From Cryptomeria japonica (taxonomy: Eukaryota > Streptophyta > Pinopsida > Cupressales > Cupressaceae), in assembly GCF_030272615.1 (NCBI RefSeq), contig NC_081407.1:374777018-374841017 (forward strand): a stretch of 64,000 nucleotides of DNA. The letters are read 5' to 3'. Made by a program: the position numbers and the translations under genes. Positions 22,120 to 33,064 of the stretch are shown here, piece by piece (the stretch's first letter is position 1; every line of letters starts with the position of its first letter). The notes below the pieces were generated by a model. It had not been told where the DNA came from, searched no databases, and was given only the letters and a program-made list of their open reading frames with translations.

Positions 22120-22950
22120 ATTAGAGTGTCATTGCTTTGCCAATTGAGAGAAATTTGATGCTATTTGGGGTTGTGTATTTTGGAGCTTTCTATTGCAGGT
22201 TATTATCAAAGCTTGATGGGTCAAATTTGAGGTTACTATTGGATTGAGGAGCTCCAAGAAAGTCAATTTTGCCTTTTGTTTCATCCAAATCAGACTTTGG
22301 AGGCCAAATCTAGAGACATTTGAAGTTTGAAGCTGTGGCAGAAATTTTCTAGAAATTATAATTTTGCAGACAATTTTCAAATAGTGATCTCTTACTCATC
22401 CGAACTCCTTTTTTCAAGCAATTTTTTTTGTTTTGGGGTAGAATTTCGTGATCTGTACAGTGGTGCAAGAGTTTTCTATTTTTCGGATATATGTTTTTCG
22501 AAAATGATGAAATCCCGATTTTTACAACTTTGGAGGCTTCATTTGGGCTCATATGGACTCCTTTTCAAGTGCCGTTTTTTTTGAGAGTGCATCATTTTTT
22601 GTCTACTTTCATAATTTGCCATTAGTTTGCAATGATTTTAAGTAGAAATTGTACTTTCAGTATTTGATCATTTTTGGCCTATTTGGTACTTGTATTTTGC
22701 TTGGATCTCAGTTTAGATCACTAGCAGTATTTGTTGAAGTCTCTTATATCTCATTTTGAGAAGTTGTAAATTGAAATCAGAAGTCCACTTTTCCTTGTTT
22801 TGCAAGTGGCCCATTGTATATGCACTAAGTATAAAGTGCCAAATCACTATTTTTTTTGGGGGGGGTTTCTTGATTGAGTATTTTTTTTTGGGGGGGGGTG
22901 TGTCTTGTGTGATTGTGCCTCTCTCTATCTTGTGTTTTTTTTTTCATTTT
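22120..22950 (+). other. C1 leader
   Basis: T-rich untranslated leader between primer site and gag, with G homopolymers near 22858 and 22890. No domain is seen in it. Confidence 0.6.
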
Positions 22951-22956
22951 GGTGCT

Positions 22957-23620
22957 ATGGGTTCTCCTAAATTTCCACTTTTAACTCCTCATAATTATGC
23001 ATCATGGAAGATTAAGGCATGGAGTAAACTAATGGAAAAGGCTCATTGATTATGTAAATGAAACTATTACAGCACCACTTGATCTTAAGGCTGATCCTAA
23101 TGCTCAACTTGAATGGCTCACTAAAAATGCTATGGCAATTGGAACTCTTAGAAAATATGTATCAGATGACCTCATTTTTCACATTGATAAGTGTACTACA
23201 ATTAAAGAGGCTTGGGATATTTTTCAAAAATTGTATGGTCAAGTTGATGAGATTAAGGGCTACAAGCTTGATAGTGAACTCACAACTTTGGATCCCAAGG
23301 ATTTTGATACAATTCAAGATTATCTCACAAAAGCAAATGAGCTAATAGAAAAGCTAAAGGATTATGGAATTGACAAAAAGGATGCTCAATTGGTTTATAA
23401 CTTGTTGGACAAGCTTCCTTTAGAGTATGCAGCCTTTGTATCTAGCTTTCACACCCATAGGTTAGCTCAAGGTTCTTCATACACTTCTCCCTCATTTGAT
23501 TCATTCATGAAGATGTTGATACTTGAGCAATCTAAGTTGACCACAATGGGGATTCTCAAATCTTCAAAGTCACAAGATTTGGTGGCTAATAAAGGGATTC
23601 AAAGCAATCAAGGAAAATGA
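22957..23620 (+). pseudogene. C1 gag (Copia capsid-type domain)
   Basis: The start near 22957 reads MGSPKFPLLTPHNYASWK, the usual N-terminus of Copia gag (YxxWK motif). The longest open stretch, 23132-23620, reads through the UBN2/retrotran_gag domain with WDIFQKLYG, TIQDYLTKANELIEKL and YNLLDKLPLEYAAFV. The full gag is broken. Confidence 0.85.
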
Positions 23621-23733
23621 AAGAATCAAAAGCAACCTAAGTCAAAACCACAACAAGATGGAGCACAATCTTCCTCTCCACAACAAGGTGATTTGCCATT
23701 ATCAAGAGGAAATCATATAAGGACAATCTTTTT

Positions 23734-23775
23734 TGTGGATATTGCAAGAAGTCAGGACATGATGAACATCATTGT
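23734..23775 (+). pseudogene. C1 zinc knuckle
   Basis: CGYCKKSGHDEHHC fits the CX2CX4HX4C knuckle that binds nucleic acid at the end of Copia gag. Confidence 0.88.
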
Positions 23776-23949
23776 TACAAGAAGGATATTGATGAGTTGA
23801 AGAATCTTCTTGAGAAGAACAAAATCAACCTACCTTCTAGAATGTCTACATCGGCTTCTTCTTCCAATGATAAAGGAAAGGATCACTCTTTTGGGACAGA
23901 TAAAGGAAAGGGACAAGCTCTTTGTGCTACTACAAGTCATGATTCAGGG

Positions 23950-24500
23950 AGATAGCTTCTAGATTCAGAGCCTTCTCATCATATGACATCTTCGCAGTCT
24001 ATGTTTTCTACATTTGAGCCTTGCCACATGCCACAAATTTTGATGGGCGATCATACATACGTGGATGTGATTGGGAAAGGATCTATTGCCATTGGGGATA
24101 ACTCCTTCAATGATGTGTTGTGTGTACCCCACTTGACAAACAATCTTCTTTCCATCTATCAAATCACACATGGGGCAACTAGGAAAACTGTGGAGTTCAC
24201 ACTTGATTCAGTTATCATTAGAGACTTGGAGAGTGGAGCTATCATTGCGACTGGGGTGGTTGATCATGCATCTCGGTTGTACTCTTTTTCACATTTTGGT
24301 CCTATTCATGAGGTTGATTCTTCCTATGTTGATGATTCAAATTTTGAGGAGAACTTTGGGCATTTGAACTTGGGTATTCTCACATGTGAGCCCATTCTTG
24401 AGCCTTGCATTTTATCTCCTTCTCTTGATATCACACCACATATTGCACCTGATGATGCAGCTAGTGCAACAATTTTGCCTTCTTGTGATTTAGTGTAGGA
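23950..24500 (+). pseudogene. C1 protease and gag-pre-integrase region
   Basis: After the knuckle the frame holds HHMTSSQSMFSTFEP, VIGKGSI and VLCVPHLTNNLLSI, the hallmark order of the Copia aspartic protease, followed by a pre-integrase-like segment (GAIIATGVVDHASRLYSFS). The integrase core, reverse transcriptase and RNase H that should follow are absent. A fossil. Confidence 0.85.
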
Positions 24501-25368
24501 GGATATTTCATGTCTTCCAACTTCAGTTGATTGAGATGCCTACTTGATAGACATTGCAGGTTTGTTTATGGAGTCCTATATTACAGATTTGGGAGACATC
24601 ATTGATGACATTCATCCTCTCTTTGATGAAGATGATCATTCTTCGATTGTTGTGAGGGAACAGTCTGACCCTCTTGTGCATTCTCTACATGATCAATCTT
24701 TAGAGGTCGACATGATTGTGTATACTTTTGTCCAACAGTTGGAGGAGGTCTCTTTATCTTTTGAGGAGACATATGAGTCTTTGGATATTGTTCTATATTC
24801 TTCTCCACTAGATCTTGGAGTTCCTTTTTCAGCAGTGTGGAGCAGTTTACCACCTTTGGAGGGGGTAACTTTCAACATCGGCATGGGGACACTTGAGCAG
24901 TTTTCAGAGATTCCTTTCATCATGAGTATTTTTCCTACATCTTCCCTTCATGGTTGGGGAGACTTCATGGATACACCTTTGGTTTTGTTTCTTCCTAAGG
25001 GGAGGAACGTGGTTGGACATTTGTGGAGCAATTTCTTCATTCATCATCGAGCTTCTATCATTGGTGCAGATTCCACATTGAGGGGGGGCTTCCTAGTCTC
25101 TCTTCTTCTTCTTCTCTCATATGGGGGGACTTTTTCCTCACATGGGGTTTTGTCCTTCACATATTTCTATGAGAGTTCTTTGTATCTATCTTTCATCTCT
25201 CTTTTGGGGGAGGGTTTTTTCCCATTGGGTTTTTCTCTCTTTCCCCGCTTTGTGAGAGATTTCATTGCATTGGTTTGCATGCATTTGTACATGGGTACCT
25301 AACATGGCCTAGTAGCTGGGACTCATCTTGCATTTCTTAGTTGCATTGTAGACTTAAGTGCATTACCC
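24501..25368 (+). other. C1 3' region with a long, probably non-coding open frame
   Basis: A 252-codon open frame (24544-25302) begins acidic and ends strongly hydrophobic. It matches no protein I know. Its T-rich second half (TTTTTCCCATTGGGTTTTTC) is typical of 3' untranslated sequence of Copia elements. I treat it as remnant coding sequence plus 3' UTR. The part from 24906 onward is duplicated at 42345. Confidence 0.5.
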
Positions 25369-25389
25369 TAAGTTGCACTTAAGGGGGGG
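25369..25389 (+). promoter_or_regulatory. C1 polypurine tract
   Basis: A purine run (AAGGGGGGG) lies immediately before the 3' LTR start TGTTGGTGT at 25390. Confidence 0.85.
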
Positions 25390-25634
25390 TGTTGGTGTAA
25401 ATAATTATTCATCTTGGATATTATTACACCTTACTTAAGTTTACTTAGGAAATGCATTTCATAGTAGTTTGGGTATGAGACACTTGGGTGTTTGTGCCAT
25501 ATTCAGATAGTGTGTGTAGGAGAATTTCCACCTTTTGTGGTCTTATCTTGTTGTTACATTCTACATTCAGTGGGTGATCCACCTCATGTGGAATATTATA
25601 TTGTTTCTCCTACCTACCCACACCTATTTCCTAC
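25390..25634 (+). repeat. C1 3' LTR, part 1
   Basis: First 245 bp of the 3' LTR, broken off at CCTAC where G1 inserted. Part 2 is at 44508-44724. Confidence 0.93.
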
Positions 25635-27062
25635 TGTATGCGGGAAAAACGGGTCAATAGAACTCAAAATGTGAAAAATGAAGCCTAAGGAGACTTGTCC
25701 ACACACACCCACAAGACTTCTTAGTGCAAGCTATGGAGTCATGAAGTATGGCTCAGCTTCCCAAGGTTGGTTCCATGGTTCTCTATCTCACAAGGTCCCT
25801 CAAACCAGTTTCTCTACTCTCAGATCACTGAGCAAAGTGGTTTAGGGATGACAAATGGAAGAACGAGGGATGCTTGATAGATATTAACATGCAAATGCAA
25901 CCTATCTATGCATGATCCTAAAAATGAAATGAACTAGATTATAAGATGACAAGATTAGTAGTGATACTATCCTAACATGATATACTAGTTGTGTGTTTAA
26001 GCTATTGATAAAAGAAGCAATCTAAAATGATTATTAGATTAATTCTTAATTGCAAAGTGAGACTAGATGTGTTAAAAATTGAGCATAAGTATGATAATAA
26101 GAGCTTGCATCTCTCTGAAAAATGGAGGGATGAGAGCTCTATTTATAGCAAAAATAGGGCAATGGATGGCCAGGATTGAGAGAGTTAATCAAGGGTTGAG
26201 TTTGAAAGTTGCTCAATCTATGTTCACAATTCTCACCAATGAAATGGTGACAATTGGCAACATAGGTTTGGTTGAGAGGAGATGTAAGAAGCATTAAATG
26301 CTTGAGAAGACCTCATGGTTACCTTAGGGGGTAAGGGTTAAGGTTGAGTTAGGATTACTCATTGGATAAAGCTTTTACCCAAAGGATAAACTCTTGTGCA
26401 AAGGATTAAGGGATAACCATGGTCAAAGCAATGAATGCTTGACGAGACCCCTAGGTTAGATGTGGGTTGAGTTTAAAGAAATTCTTTAATCATGTTGGAG
26501 GGTTGAGTTAACCATTAATGGTTAGGGAGACTTTTTAAAGTTAAGTTGTTGAAGCCTTTAATGGTTTTCAAAGACTTTGAGGGTTTGAGAAGTGACTTCC
26601 CCTTGCTTAGGGATGTGACAATATTTAGGAGATGGGTTAGGCTAATTTAGAAGTGATTAGAAGAGTCTAGAAGGGGGTTAGGAATAGGGTTTAGGAGGCA
26701 AGTGGGAGATGTAGGATTTTGCAAGTGGATGGAGAAATAATAAGATTTAATTGAAATAAAGTTAATTTAATTCAATTTGGTTGCAATTGGGGAAATTGAA
26801 TAAATTAGATTTATTCAATTTAGGATAAACTATTCAATTAAATTTGAATTTAATTAAAAGTGGATAGAGGGGATTTAATTGAATAAAAAGATTTATCCCA
26901 TTAAATGGTAAAAGAGGCCTAGTGAATTTAATTTAAATAAATTGAGTAATTTACTTAATTAAATAGAGGAATGTGAGTGACTCAATTAAATTGGATTTAA
27001 TTAAACAGAGAAATGAACATAAAATATTCATTTAAGAATATGGTCATTTTTATACATGTACA
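25635..27062 (-). repeat. G1 3' LTR
   Basis: 1428 bp. On the plus strand it starts TGTATGCGGGAAAAACGGG and ends TATACATGTACA. It is identical to the 5' LTR over the first 223 plus-strand bases (25635-25857), then differs at about 2% of sites. Confidence 0.93.
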
Positions 27063-27073
27063 TTTTGCCCCTC
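27063..27073 (-). promoter_or_regulatory. G1 polypurine tract
   Basis: GAGGGGCAAAA on the minus strand directly precedes the 3' LTR. G2 has the same sequence at 53592-53602. Confidence 0.88.
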
Positions 27074-27381
27074 TTTGAAGTGACGTGTGTGTGCACATGT
27101 TGATTCAAAGAAAATGATGTGTTGTCGTGATTTATGATCAAATAAATTTTTTATGTCGTTCTAAGATATGTCATGCCCCAGTTTTGATAATCGATGTTGA
27201 TAATGCCCCCTTGGGAGATGAATCAAAATTTTGAAAATTTGATTGATTTTGATAATAGCATTTTGAATTTTGGTCTATGTTGAATGTGTTGATTTGATTC
27301 ATCTCCAGATAATGATATTGGATAGGTTGATATGAGATACCGCGAGCGAGTTCTTGACGGAACCCTAATTTTTATTTACCC
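27074..27381 (+). promoter_or_regulatory. Upstream region of the G1 PMD gene
   Basis: About 300 bp between the polypurine tract and the TATA box. It is conserved with 53603-53957 of G2 (for example GAAGTGACGTGTGTG and AATGCCCCCTTGGGAGATGA). TGACGTG resembles a bZIP-type binding site. No coding sequence is seen. It probably holds the promoter of the antisense gene. Confidence 0.5.
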
Positions 27382-27388
27382 TATAAAA
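27382..27388 (+). promoter_or_regulatory. TATA box of the G1 PMD gene
   Basis: TTTACCCTATAAAAGG is a strong plant TATA box, kept in G2 at 53958-53964 with the same flanks. It lies about 80 bp before the first exon's ATG, on the strand opposite to gag-pol. Confidence 0.75.
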
Positions 27389-27463
27389 GGGGAAAAAGTG
27401 ATTCCTTTTGTCTCATTTGTGCTTGTTGACTTTGGAGATAGTGACATTTGGAGAGAAGTCAAT

Positions 27464-27540
27464 ATGTCGATTCCATATTCTACTCATCGATTCGAGCGTG
27501 TGAGGAGGTATCGGAGGCCCGCCGCATATGGACCACCAAT
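27464..27540 (+). pseudogene. G1 PMD gene, first exon
   Basis: Begins ATG at 27464 and encodes a short basic leader, MSIPYSTHRFERVRRYRRP then AAYGPP. In G2 the matching segment ends at a consensus splice donor (CACCG followed by GTAAGT at 54115). The reading of this as a first exon rests on that donor, on conservation in both copies, and on an acceptor-like site just before the next conserved coding block. Confidence 0.6.
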
Positions 27541-27626
27541 AAGTGAGCATTTTTGACCCTTTTTTATTTTTTATTTTGTCATTTTTAGTCAGTTTTTGCA
27601 ATTTGTCATGAGGATTTTTTGTTTTA

Positions 27627-27852
27627 GCGCGTCGCGTCGAAAGGGTTAGCGCATACGAAAAATTTCGTAGTGCGTAGGGGTTATTGAATTTAGGTAGCGT
27701 CTGAAAGAATTAGGGTAGTGCATAGGGTTAAACACGCAGCGCGTAGACAGAACAACGTAGCGCATAGGGTATTTTAGAGGGCGCATGTGGCTAAAAGGAT
27801 AGCGCATAGGGTTGGTTAGGTAGTGCGTGGATGGGGTAGGTTAGCGCATAGA
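27627..27852 (+). repeat. AGCGCGTAGG-type motif array in the G1 PMD intron
   Basis: About eleven degenerate copies of TAGCGCATAGG, TAGTGCGTAGG and close variants in 225 bp, separated by 10-20 bp of unrelated sequence. It is not a simple tandem repeat, since only the word recurs. The same word recurs in G2 (54202-54664) and, on the other strand, in the gag leader of G1. Confidence 0.8.
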
Positions 27853-28129
27853 GAAAATTTTGATTTTTGTGAACGAGAAAAATTTTCTAGGCTGATGTCA
27901 GGTTTGCTGGGATAAGTGAATTTTTGCCATTTGCTGTGTCTGCTGTCTTTGATGTCTCCAATATGAGTTTTGATACAACTTGATTTGTTTTGCAATGTTG
28001 CAAGTTGATAGTGATGGTGATATGATTTTGGATATTTTGTGGAACTTGATTTAAATGTGTTCAAAGTTTTTCAAGTTTTGGATATGAATATGATTGATAT
28101 GAATTTGTGGAGATTGAGTTGTATTACAA

Positions 28130-28300
28130 GCTGATATGGAACTTGAGTTGTGTTACAAGTTTGATATGGAACTTGAGTTGTTTACAAGTTGATGTGTTTG
28201 TGAAACTTGAGTTGTGTTACAAGTTGATATGTTTGTGAAACTTGAGTTGTATGACAAGTTGATATGTTTGTGAAACTTGAGTTGTGTTACAAGTTTTTGA
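28130..28300 (+). repeat. Minisatellite in the G1 PMD intron
   Basis: About five units of 35-40 bp built on GAACTTGAGTTGTGTTACAA and GTTGATATG. G2 has about five units of the same type at 54900-55085. Confidence 0.82.
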
Positions 28301-28369
28301 GATGATTTTGATTTTGATATCCATGTGTTGATGAGGGAACTGATATTGGACTTGCATTGTGTTTGACAG

Positions 28370-30342
28370 GAGCGACTTGGTGTGGTGCAATTGCATGAGC
28401 GATTTCTGAGTCCGTGGTCATTGATACCACGATTGACACAGGGAGACAGGGATATTATTGATAGGTGTGGTTTGACCTCCTTGCTAGAGATGCCTCGGTT
28501 TATTGTAAACCGGGGTTTGTTGACAGCATTGGCAGAGAGGTGGCATAGCGACACGAACACCTTTCATTTAGCCACAGGTGAGATGACAGTGACTCCTAAG
28601 GATTGCTACCGGATTATGCGGATTCCTATAGTAGGTGCACTGCTACTGTATGAGCAGACAGAGGAGGGTGGGACTGAGGCCCTGCACCAGATTTTTTAGG
28701 ATGATACCATTTGCGGGTATGAGATCCCATGGCAGGAGTTTTTGGATCTGGATTACACTCCTCTGCCATCAGTTCTAGCAGGTTTCATTGGTGGTTTTCT
28801 ATGTCCCAACCGTAGGTCGAAGGGACTATCTGTTAGATGGGGGTTAGTGTTGGAGGACATGGTGACACAGGGTTGCTGTTTTGCATGGGGATCAGCTATG
28901 TTGGCCCATATATATAGGGACTACATGAGGCGGTGTACCTTGATTACGACAATCTATTAGCTGGTGTGACACTTCTCCAGGTATGGAGATGGGAGCACAT
29001 TCCCGCGGCGAGGCCATTGGCAAATAGAGATAGGCCTAGGCCTATCAAATGCGCTTATGCATATGGGTACAGAGGTCTAGTTGTCCAACGTAAGCTGGGC
29101 AAACTAGAGCATTAGAGGAGAGTGTTAGATGATATTGATACGGTCGTCTAGCGACCATATACAGGTTGTGAGGTTTGGGCGAAGGATGGGATGGAGATGC
29201 CACATGTCTTCATGTCTCAGTATCTGATAGGGCGGACGCCCTTCGTTATAGAGAGTTTTTTGCATAGTCGGGTGTTGCGGCAGTATGGGCGGCAGCAGGG
29301 CATTCCAAAGGGAGCATGCTTATATGCTCGACGGAGACAGGATATCCCAGATTGGGGTCCTACAATTGATAGTACGGCGTTCGTAGAGGAGTTCTTTCAG
29401 TTAGCTGGCCAGATTTGGGATTATGCCCCTGAGATCATGGATGCAGGGATGACTCATGAGTTTGCAGGACTCTTCGTAGCATGGGCAGTAGCTAGGATAT
29501 CTGATCCAGCGGAGATGCTTCCAGCATTCGATAATGATGAGGAGGTAGATGAGGGAGGGGGTGATGGAGGAGGAGGAGATGGAGGAGATGGTGGAGGAGG
29601 TGGGAGAGGTCGGTGTGCCGGTAGAGGGAGATTGGAGTTACGGAGGAGAGGAGATAGGGGTGGAGATGGTGGTAGGGGGATACGGGCAAAGAGAGCTGTC
29701 CGGCGGGTGGCCTTGGATAGAGGGAGAGGGGGTTTAGCTATCAGAGCTGGAGAGGAGGAGCAGGTGGAGGAGGTGATAGCAGCGATGGGAGGGTATGAGG
29801 ATGTGTGGCAACCGACTCAGAGAAGGAGGTCAGATGTATTACCTCCGCTAGCACCGAGGACAGGTAGAGGGACAGGGGGTACCCCTTCACAGGTACCATT
29901 ACAGATGCGAATTCTGACACATGTGGAGGATGCACAGATCAGATCGCTATAGTTGTCAGTGCAGCAGTTGCAGGCGCAGTAGCGTCAGATTACTCAGCTG
30001 ACCATAGAGCATGATATGGAGATAGAGCGGCGGGGTTGAGCAGAGGAGATCGCAGTGAGTTTGCAGAGAGCGGCAGTAGGTGGTCCGATGAGAGACACCT
30101 TGAGAGAGCTGGCTTTGAGAGCCCAGCAGGCGGAGTACTACCGATGACATTATGAGGATGCGGTGCTTAGGGAGCGCCGAGTGCAGAGCTTTACACAGTC
30201 AAGATCTAGTTGATCTCGAGAGACTGGGTCGCGGTTAGAGAGCAGAGGTGTGATAGGGCCTTCGAGACATGATCCACCTAGAGATCTAAGGGCTGGGACT
30301 TTTGCGGCGAGACTGTCTCCCTTAGGAGATAGTCATACTTGA
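28370..30342 (+). pseudogene. G1 plant mobile domain (PMD) protein, main exon
   Basis: The region around 28440-28660 matches the plant mobile domain found in MAIN/MAIL1-type host proteins and in transposons. The order is a helical stretch, then GLLTALAERWHSDTNTFHLA (family: LITALVERWRPETHTFHLP), then GEMTVTPKDCYRI (family GE.TITLQDV). More PMD-like sequence follows to about 29500 (PSVLAGFIGGFLCP, FVEEFFQLAGQIWDY). The tail has Asp and Gly/Arg-rich runs (29540-29720) and a Gln/Leu-rich, coiled-coil-like end with a stop near 30340. The protein may act in the nucleus or in silencing, by analogy with host PMD proteins; that is inference. It runs opposite to gag-pol and converges on integrase. The G1 copy has several breaks. 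Confidence 0.82.
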
Positions 30343-30427
30343 GAGATGTTGTCTCCATTGTATTTTTTATCATTATTTTTGTTGTACTGGGCATAGACAT
30401 GAGATAGATTGTATATTGATTATTTGT

Positions 30428-30497
<70 letters not shown>
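30428..30497. repeat. (TA)n microsatellite
   Basis: A pure TA run of about 70 bp just after the end of the PMD gene. The matching place in G2 (near 57315) has only TATATATG, so it expanded in G1. Confidence 0.95.
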
Positions 30498-30499
<2 letters not shown>

Positions 30500-31850
30500 C
30501 ACCATTTTCTTTGATCATGTGATGTGTTATGGATTTATGCTTTCTATATGCTCGTGCTTATTTTATGATGATGCAATGCTTAGATAGATGTATGTGATGT
30601 GAAATGTAATGATGTAAATGCATGATGTTATGAGATGTGAGATGTATCTTGAAAATGAGATGTATGATATGATATGCAACTAAATGTAAAATGATATGCA
30701 ACTAAATGTAAAATGATGTGCAACTAATTTCTTTTGAGCATCCTCATTTTGCATTTGTCATCCCGATATAGCCACATGTTATTTGCTTTCGATATATGTA
30801 TCATCATTGAGCATTGATTGATCTTCAGATATGTTGAAAATTTATACAAGCATAATGGTATAATTGAACCATGATGACCTGAGAAAAATTTACATGATAT
30901 TTGATTTTGCAAGATAGCACAAGCGTCAAGGTATAATTGAACCAGGATGACCTGAGTGCGGATTGCGTATAAACAGATAAGATTAAACCATTCGTATGCA
31001 TAAAGTGGAATCATGTCTTCAGTGATATGTTGTGAATCATGTCTTGAGACAAGTATCTACACAGTACAAATGATCGCCTCATAGACAGAAGACTAAGAAA
31101 AATATTGGAGTTTCCCGATGTTCTCTAGCTTTGAAGCATTGTAGAGAAAATTTAGAGAATCCAATAATCCAAAAAGTTTAAATGCAAAAATAGTCAAGAC
31201 TTTATGCAAAATGCAACATTTGGTACTTCATAAAATCATCCATCATATTTCTTTTGAATCCTGTTTTAGCGATCGATGTTTTGCTTTGTGATTGAGTAAG
31301 TTTTTGGTTGTTGGATATGATGTTCTGAGTTTTGCAAATAGTCTTAACGGTTTGAACATGTTGCAAGTTTTGACGATTATTGCCCCTAGCTAAGTGTACC
31401 TCTTGATGTGGGTATGTACAATGATTACCAAGCCATGGTGAGATGTGGTGAAAGGATAGACGGATAAATCAGGATAGTGACTACACTAAGTATGTCTTGA
31501 ATGGATATTTGTGATAAAATATCGGGCGATGGCCGATAGTGCTTTACTGCGGAGATAAGGATATTGATATATATAGATAGAGGAGCTATCCTTTCACAAT
31601 AGCACCTGTTACTGGGTTTTCACCAGTTGCTTTTATTGTACCTTTTTATTTGCTTTTTCTTGATTTTTTGATTTTTTGATTGTTTTTGACTTTTTCCATG
31701 CATTAGACTACTCAAGTGTAGTATTTCTTCAGATGGATGCTATTAGTTGGTTCGTCGAGCACATCTCCTGCTGAAGCTGTTAGCTCATAAGCACTTGATC
31801 CATAGACTGATATGATGACATAGGGACCTAACCAGTTAGGTTCAAATTTC
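30498..31850. other. G1 convergent spacer between PMD and integrase
   Basis: Non-coding, but well conserved with G2 57232-58620, more than expected for an inert spacer. It includes two copies of a 28-bp word, GGTATAATTGAACCA plus GATGACCTGAG (30856-30883 and 30929-30956). It must hold the 3' ends of both convergent transcripts. Confidence 0.6.
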
Positions 31851-32989
31851 CCTTTCTTTTCTCAATCCTGCTGATTTCTAGGATTTTCGTTGAGTACTAG
31901 TTCACCAACTTAAAAATGTCGGGGAATGACCTTGTGGTTGTAGCTTCTGCACATGCATTGCTGATATGCTTTGAGATGAGTATAAGCATGCTGACGTCTT
32001 TCATCTAATAGTTCAAGTTCTTGTAGTCGGTTAACTCGATACTCTTCATCTAGGATTAAGCCTTTTAGAGAGACTCTGAGAGATGGAATTTCTACCTCCA
32101 GGGGTAAAATAGCTTCTGATCCATATACCAATGAGAATGGTGTCGCTCCTGTAGGTGTGCGGATGCTAGTTCTGTATGCCCAAAGTGTTGGATTGAGTTG
32201 TACATGCCAATATTTGCCTGCATCATTCACTGTTTTCTTTAGGATTTTCAATATTGTTTTGTTGGATGCTTCTGCTTGACCATTCCCCTGTGGGTAGTAT
32301 GGAGTAGAGAAACGATGTTGTATTTTGAATTTTTCACATAGTTCTCAGACATCTTGGTTTTTGAAAGGTTGTCCATTATCGGTGATGATGGAGCTCAGAA
32401 TACCATATCTGCAGATCAGATAATTTAGGATAAAAGAGGCAATTTGTTTTCCAGTTACTGTGGTCATGGGGACTGCTTCTATACACTTGGTAAAGTATTC
32501 TGTTGCAGTTATAATGAACTTGTGTCCATTTGAAGATTAAGGATGAATTTTGCTGACCAAGTCTAGTCCCCACTGACAAAAGGGCCAGGATGTTGTGAAT
32601 GGTTGCAGTTCCTGTGCTGGTGCATGTATAAGATTGCCATGGATCTGGCATTTAGGACACTTTTTTGCAAAGTGATAAGAGTCCTTTTCCATCGTCGGCC
32701 AGTAATATCCCATTCTTAAAAGCTTTTTAGGAAGAGTAGTCCCACTTGAATGTGTGCCACAAATACCTTCGTGAAGCTCATGTAAAGCGGAGTCAGATTC
32801 ATTACGATCAAGGCAACAAAGAAGAGTACCATCTAGACCTCGACGGTACAAAGTATCAATAGTAAGGGTATAACAGGCGACTTGTCGGATAAAATTATGT
32901 TTTTGGTTTTGGGATAGGTCAATGGGTAGGATGTTGTTCTTTAGATGATCATATATTGGTCCATATAAAGGAGAATCCGAACCAGTCAA
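31851..32989 (-). pseudogene. G1 integrase
   Basis: Minus-strand frames show the zinc-binding N-terminus (HEGICGTHSSG ... CPKCQIHG; HHCC type), part of the core, and a C-terminal part with LNPTLWAYRTSIRTPTGATP and FSLVYGSEAILPLEVEIPS, diagnostic of Gypsy integrases. It would insert the element's cDNA. Broken fossil. Confidence 0.88.
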
Positions 32990-33064
32990 GGCATAGATAA
33001 CATGGGAGTTAGAGTGGTCATAGGCTGGGGAGAAAAGTTGCTCTACCAGAAACTCGTAACGACT

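Larger units (their letters stand above)
27541..28369 (+). other. G1 PMD gene, putative intron 1
   Basis: About 830 bp with no coding potential. It holds an AGCGCGTAGG-type motif array (27627-27852) and a minisatellite (28130-28300), and ends TTTGACAG, an acceptor-like sequence, just before the PMD coding block. G2 has the same layout at 54115-55204. Confidence 0.6.

Noticed and set aside
24544-25302. 252-codon open frame with hydrophobic C-terminal half, a possible membrane protein
   Set aside because: It lies between the C1 protease relic and the purine tract, has no recognisable domain, and its T-rich end looks like Copia 3' untranslated sequence. Its second copy at 42361-42741 is only the repair-scar duplicate.
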